Below, one piece after another: positions 60,289 to 64,000 of a DNA stretch of 64,000 nt. Position numbers and translations under genes: made by a program. Location: contig DATNFO010000024.1 of assembly GCA_035606355.1 (NCBI GenBank), positions 399,545 to 463,544 on the forward strand, in the 5' to 3' direction. Position 1 is the first letter of the stretch, and each line of letters starts with the position of its first letter. Origin of the DNA: Sulfopaludibacter sp035606355. Its GTDB lineage: Bacteria; Acidobacteriota; Terriglobia; Bryobacterales; Bryobacteraceae. The notes under the pieces are model-generated. The model was given only the letters and a program-made list of their open reading frames with translations, was not told the DNA's origin and did not search any database.

Positions 60289-63200
60289 TTGCCCTATTTA
60301 TCCACGCGCCGCAGTTTGCTCGCGACAACGGTCCTCCTACTGTTCACGCCGAATCTCGCGCAGGCATGGCAAGCGGCAGTCCGCCTGCGGGTCGAGAGCT
60401 TTTCCCCTGACGGAACAAGCCTCGGCAATCAGGTCGTAGTTGGCGATTCTTCGAACGAGGCATCATTTGCAGGTGCAATGCCCGGCTGGCAGTTTATCTC
60501 TCCGACGGTTGTTGCCAGTCCAGCGAGCGCGCCGAATCTGGATCTTGCATTCGGTGGATTTAGCAGCGGTGGCGGACGTCTTCAGATCACCGCCTCGATA
60601 AATGGCCTGGTCGAGGGCCGAGATGGAGCTCTGGCGCTCTCCGGAATTATAAGCGGTACCCGATCTTTGGAATGCGGTACTAACGTCCAGATGTGGGTGA
60701 ATTCCGACAATGCGGTGCTTGACTCCGGCCTGGTACCGTCCGGGAGCCAACCTTTTTGGCCAAATAGCGGATTTTCGCCCGCGGATAGTTCTCTCTCCGG
60801 CTCGGCGGCAACCATATTTGGCAAGGCAGGACCATATTCTGCGTTCATCCAAATCAGCATTGCCGCGAGTGGTAAGTGTCAATTCTCTGGTGACGCTCAA
60901 ATATCGGCACTGTCGCCACCCAACGCAATCGTCGCGACACAAGCTACGGCTTCGCTCGGTGCGTCCACCTACGTTCCGTCCGACCTCCCGGCGGAACCTG
61001 TCAACACGGGAACAGGCAATTACTACAGCACCCATACCGACTTGGTACTCCCGGGCCGTGGTCTCTCATTCGCCTTCTCGCGTGCATACAATAGCGGAGA
61101 TCCATATTCCGGGCCGCTCGGCCCCGGCTGGACTCATGCGTATAATATCCTCCTGGTCCAGAACGGGGCTGGCTCGGTCAGCATTAAACAAGATGACGGC
61201 AGCATCATCGGATTCTCAGCGATCTCGGGAAGCTACTTCCCGAGTACGAGTGGCGTGTTCGATACGCTTGTCCACAACACAGATGGCTCGTTTACCCTGA
61301 TCCGCAAGAACCAGACGCGCCTGAACTTCACCGCACAGGGTCGGCTTTCTTCCGTAGCAGACCGCAACGACAATAGCCAAACGTTCAGTTATGACTCCCT
61401 CGGCAACCTCACAGGTATCACCGATAGTTCGGGTCGTTCGTACACGCTTGTATACGACGACAACAGCCACTTGCTTTCGCTGACGGATCCGGCGGGGCGG
61501 CAACTGCAGTATGGCTATGATGGAGCCGGCCGCCTCGCCTCGTTCCGTGATCCAACTGGCGCGACCACGTCCTATCTGTATGATTCGGGCAACCGGCTGA
61601 CTTCGGCTACCGACCCGCGCGGCAATGTTTACCTACAGAATACCTATGACGCCCAGGGGCGAGTCGTGGCCCAGAAGAATGCCCGAAACTTTACGACGAT
61701 CTTTGCTTATAACACGCCAACAGCGGGTATAACCACGTTCACTGACCCCCTTGGAAATGCTACTGAGGACGTCTACGACAGTTCAGGACGATTGACCCAG
61801 CAGATTGATGCGGAAGGCGGCACTACTTCGTACAGGTATGACAGCAACAATTTGAGGGTCGCTGTTACCGACCCTCCGGGGCGGTCGCAGAGCTTCACCT
61901 ATGATCTCAGCGGCAATGCGCTGTCGGTTACGGACGCGGCTGGCAAACAGAGTCTGTTTAGCTACGACGGCAGGAACAATCTGCTGTCTTCGACTGACCG
62001 GCTTGGCCGCAGTACCACATTTACCTATGATAACAGCGGCAATCTGTTGGCGACGACCGACGCGGCCAGCAATAAAACCACACTGACCTACGATAGCTAC
62101 GGGCAGGTACTCACTTCAACCAACGCCCGCAGTTTCACCACGACATTTCAGTACGATCGTTCCGGAAACCTCACCAAGATAACCGACGCCCTTGGCGGCA
62201 CAGTGAGCATGAACTACGACACTGTAGGGCGGTTAACCGGCTTGCAGAACCAACTCGGCAAGACCTCGATGCGGGCTTACGATGCTGACAACCGTCTTCT
62301 CAGCACGATTGACCCGCTGGGCAATTCGACGCAATATCAGTACGATGCAAATGGTAATCGGACGAGAGTCACGGACGCCAACGGAAAGCAGATCCAGTAC
62401 ACATACGACAGCACGAACAAACTTAGCCAGGTGACGGATGCCATCGGCGGGATGACACAATACCAGTACAATGGCAACACGGATCTGACGGCGGTGACCG
62501 ACGCCGCAGGCCACACCACCAACTACGAGTACGACACGCTGCACCGTTTATCAGTTATCACTGACCCGCTTGGTCGACAAAAACACTATCGCTATGATCC
62601 CGTAGGTAATGTGACGAGCACGCTGGACGGCAATGGCAAGACCAACACGTTCGGATATGATGCGCTCAATCGGCTAACATCAATGACTCTATCGGACGGC
62701 AAAGGCGTCGGTTATTCGTACGACGCTAACGGCAACCGTCTCAACATGACTGATTGGCGTGGGTTGACGAACTACAGCTACGATGTTCTGAACCGCGTCA
62801 CCTCAATTCTTACCCCGGACGGAAAAATCGTGGGCTACAGCTATGATGCCGTTGGCAACCGTAGCAGTCTCGCCTACCCCGACGCCAGATCCGTTCAGTA
62901 CTCATACGATGCTCTAAATCGGTTAAGCAAGGTTACAGACTGGGCAGGCAAGAGCACCAGCTACACCTACGATGGGACTGGTAATCTAACCGGCTTTACG
63001 CATCCAAATGGTGCGGCGTCAACCTACCAGTACGACGCAGCGAGCCGGCTCACGACCATCATCAACCGATCCGGCGCCACAACGCTGTCTTCATTCGCCT
63101 ACTTGCTTGATAAGGTGGGTAACCGGCTTGGCGTGACAACAGCACCGGGCGGAACACACCAGTACGGCTACGACGGGCTGTATCGGCTCACCTCATGGTC

Positions 63201-63828
63201 ACCGCCTTCCGGACAGGCCACCCACTGGACGTACGATGCGGTGGGGAACCGAAAGAGCATGATCTCTGCTGCCGGAACCACTATCTACACCTATGATGCA
63301 GCTGACCAGATGCTCACGGCCGGAATGATGTCGTTCACGTACGATGGCAATGGCAGCCAACTCACGAGGACGGGCGGTAGCACAACAACGAGCTACGCTT
63401 GGGACGCATTAAACCGCCTGATTTCCGTTTCAGGCGGCAGTTCAGCGCAATATCAGTACGATGGTGACGGCAATAGAGTCAGTCAAATGGTCGCCGCGGG
63501 GACATACGCCTACGTAAACGATGCGGCGGCTGGCCTGCCGGTCGTTGTTAGCGAAAGTGGGCCTGACCGTAGTATCGACTATCTTTATGGAAACTCGCTC
63601 ATCTCCGCAACGGCCGCTGCATTTCAATACTTCCACCAATTTGACGGCATCGGTAGCACAATGAATTTGACAGACGCGAGCGGCAGCCAGAAAGCCAACT
63701 ATACCTACGATCCCTGGGGGAAGTTGACGATCGTTCTGGATCCAGTGGGGACGAAGGATAAATATAAGTTCGCGGGAGAGGCTGCTGCTTCGGGGGACAC
63801 GCAAAAGCGGCCAATGAGGGACAGCTGA
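60289..63828 (+). CDS. RHS-repeat protein, 3' end cut by an IS21-family insertion
   Basis: Large secreted RHS/YD-repeat protein, about 1170 native residues. TTG start with AAAGGAG upstream (60275-60281) gives a signal peptide (RRSLLATTVLLLFTPNLAQA). A beta-rich N-terminal domain (to ~225) precedes the DUF6531-like start PVNTGTGNYYSTHTDLVLPG and then over 25 YD repeats (pattern YDxxGRLTxxTDxxG). The conserved RHS core end (FHQFDGIGSTMNLTDASG, NYTYDPWGKL, KYKFAGEAAAS) is reached, then the frame runs into IS sequence and stops at 63828. The hypervariable C-terminal effector tip is therefore separated or lost. Confidence 0.85.
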   Translation: MPYLSTRRSLLATTVLLLFTPNLAQAWQAAVRLRVESFSPDGTSLGNQVVVGDSSNEASFAGAMPGWQFISPTVVASPASAPNLDLAFGGFSSGGGRLQITASINGLVEGRDGALALSGIISGTRSLECGTNVQMWVNSDNAVLDSGLVPSGSQPFWPNSGFSPADSSLSGSAATIFGKAGPYSAFIQISIAASGKCQFSGDAQISALSPPNAIVATQATASLGASTYVPSDLPAEPVNTGTGNYYSTHTDLVLPGRGLSFAFSRAYNSGDPYSGPLGPGWTHAYNILLVQNGAGSVSIKQDDGSIIGFSAISGSYFPSTSGVFDTLVHNTDGSFTLIRKNQTRLNFTAQGRLSSVADRNDNSQTFSYDSLGNLTGITDSSGRSYTLVYDDNSHLLSLTDPAGRQLQYGYDGAGRLASFRDPTGATTSYLYDSGNRLTSATDPRGNVYLQNTYDAQGRVVAQKNARNFTTIFAYNTPTAGITTFTDPLGNATEDVYDSSGRLTQQIDAEGGTTSYRYDSNNLRVAVTDPPGRSQSFTYDLSGNALSVTDAAGKQSLFSYDGRNNLLSSTDRLGRSTTFTYDNSGNLLATTDAASNKTTLTYDSYGQVLTSTNARSFTTTFQYDRSGNLTKITDALGGTVSMNYDTVGRLTGLQNQLGKTSMRAYDADNRLLSTIDPLGNSTQYQYDANGNRTRVTDANGKQIQYTYDSTNKLSQVTDAIGGMTQYQYNGNTDLTAVTDAAGHTTNYEYDTLHRLSVITDPLGRQKHYRYDPVGNVTSTLDGNGKTNTFGYDALNRLTSMTLSDGKGVGYSYDANGNRLNMTDWRGLTNYSYDVLNRVTSILTPDGKIVGYSYDAVGNRSSLAYPDARSVQYSYDALNRLSKVTDWAGKSTSYTYDGTGNLTGFTHPNGAASTYQYDAASRLTTIINRSGATTLSSFAYLLDKVGNRLGVTTAPGGTHQYGYDGLYRLTSWSPPSGQATHWTYDAVGNRKSMISAAGTTIYTYDAADQMLTAGMMSFTYDGNGSQLTRTGGSTTTSYAWDALNRLISVSGGSSAQYQYDGDGNRVSQMVAAGTYAYVNDAAAGLPVVVSESGPDRSIDYLYGNSLISATAAAFQYFHQFDGIGSTMNLTDASGSQKANYTYDPWGKLTIVLDPVGTKDKYKFAGEAAASGDTQKRPMRDS

Positions 63829-64000
63829 AAACCGGCCAATAGAAATCGGCAAGACATTAAGAACGACGGAGGGATTACCCTCCATCGACGTGAGCAATGT
63901 CTTGAGCGAAGAGAAGCGACAACAAGTCATCGCGCTGGGGCGGCTGGGTTGGCCGCTGCGGCGCATTCAGCAGGAAACGGGCATTCGCCGGGAAACCGTG
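63794..64000 (+). mobile_element. IS21-family element, left end (continues beyond window)
   Basis: Two imperfect direct repeats typical of IS21 ends: GGGACA...CGGCCAAT at 63794-63815 and GGGACA...CGGCCAAT at 63818-63840, followed by the transposase start at 63890. The element begins near 63790 inside the RHS gene; its exact end and right copy are outside the window or not resolvable. Confidence 0.75.
63890..64000 (+). CDS. istA: IS21-family transposase IstA (partial, start only)
   Basis: GTG start; the 37 visible residues begin MSNVLSEEKRQQVIALGRLG and continue WPLRRIQQETGIRRETV, the N-terminal HTH of IstA-type transposases. It is open at the window end. IstB is expected downstream. Confidence 0.8.
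   Translation, partial: MSNVLSEEKRQQVIALGRLGWPLRRIQQETGIRRETV

Noticed and set aside
1..64000. CRISPR array, rRNA or complete tRNA genes
   Set aside because: Looked for on both strands; no regularly spaced repeats, no rRNA blocks and no complete cloverleaf were seen.

Overview
The window comes from an Acidobacteriota genome of the Solibacter/Bryobacter type. The evidence is a set of protein families first defined in Candidatus Solibacter: three intact and one broken member of the TIGR03435 soil-protein family, an ADOP-type (acidobacterial duplicated orphan permease) ABC permease with its acidobacterial PadR regulator, a Soli_cterm/TIGR03437-type surface protein and two PEP-CTERM proteins. 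DNA is GC-rich throughout, with visibly lower GC and different codon use between about 33 and 44 kb.

Left part (1-30 kb) is mostly chromosomal. An overlapping RND efflux operon (permease, adaptor, outer-membrane factor) converges on signal peptidase I and a TIGR03435 gene. Then come a TIGR03435 pseudogene, the PadR/ADOP pair with a clear autoregulatory operator, a large secreted protein, and another TIGR03435 gene. From 14 to 23 kb the region is eroded: remnants of an esterase, an ankyrin protein and an ISL3 transposase sit between an intact esterase, an SDR-like protein and a PEP-CTERM protein. Two copies of a repeat carrying the 3' half of a tRNA-Arg(UCU) lie here and a third lies at 32.3 kb; they look like old integrase attachment scars. 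At 23-31 kb is a signalling cluster: a PAS hybrid kinase, an operon of a RedB-like thioredoxin-fold protein with two hybrid kinases, and a single-domain receiver.

The accessory island (about 31-58 kb) holds the most unusual content. At 33-44 kb are a membrane protein of unknown function, a two-gene unit of unknown function (35.6-38.8 kb), a DUF4062/TIR-like protein, and a SIR2-like NADase domain fused to a Ser/Thr kinase. The last two look like an undescribed defence or conflict locus. At 43.5-58 kb is an integrative element: large serine recombinase, two DNA methyltransferases, an XRE regulator, a winged-helix regulator with a possible degenerate Nudix-like domain, a predicted small RNA, then a tightly overlapping operon with a HerA/VirB4-type ATPase, a replication-relaxation protein, a zinc-ribbon membrane protein, an excisionase and a tyrosine integrase. 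A strong terminator ends that operon. Behind it sits a compact four-gene operon: ubiquitin-like protein, unknown 133-aa protein in the E2 position, JAMM protease and E1/ThiF enzyme. This is the gene order of bacterial ubiquitin-like conjugation systems (compare Bil).

Right end (58-64 kb): an HTH-membrane-VCBS protein, a PEP-CTERM protein, and an RHS-repeat protein whose 3' end is cut by an IS21-family element that runs out of the window.
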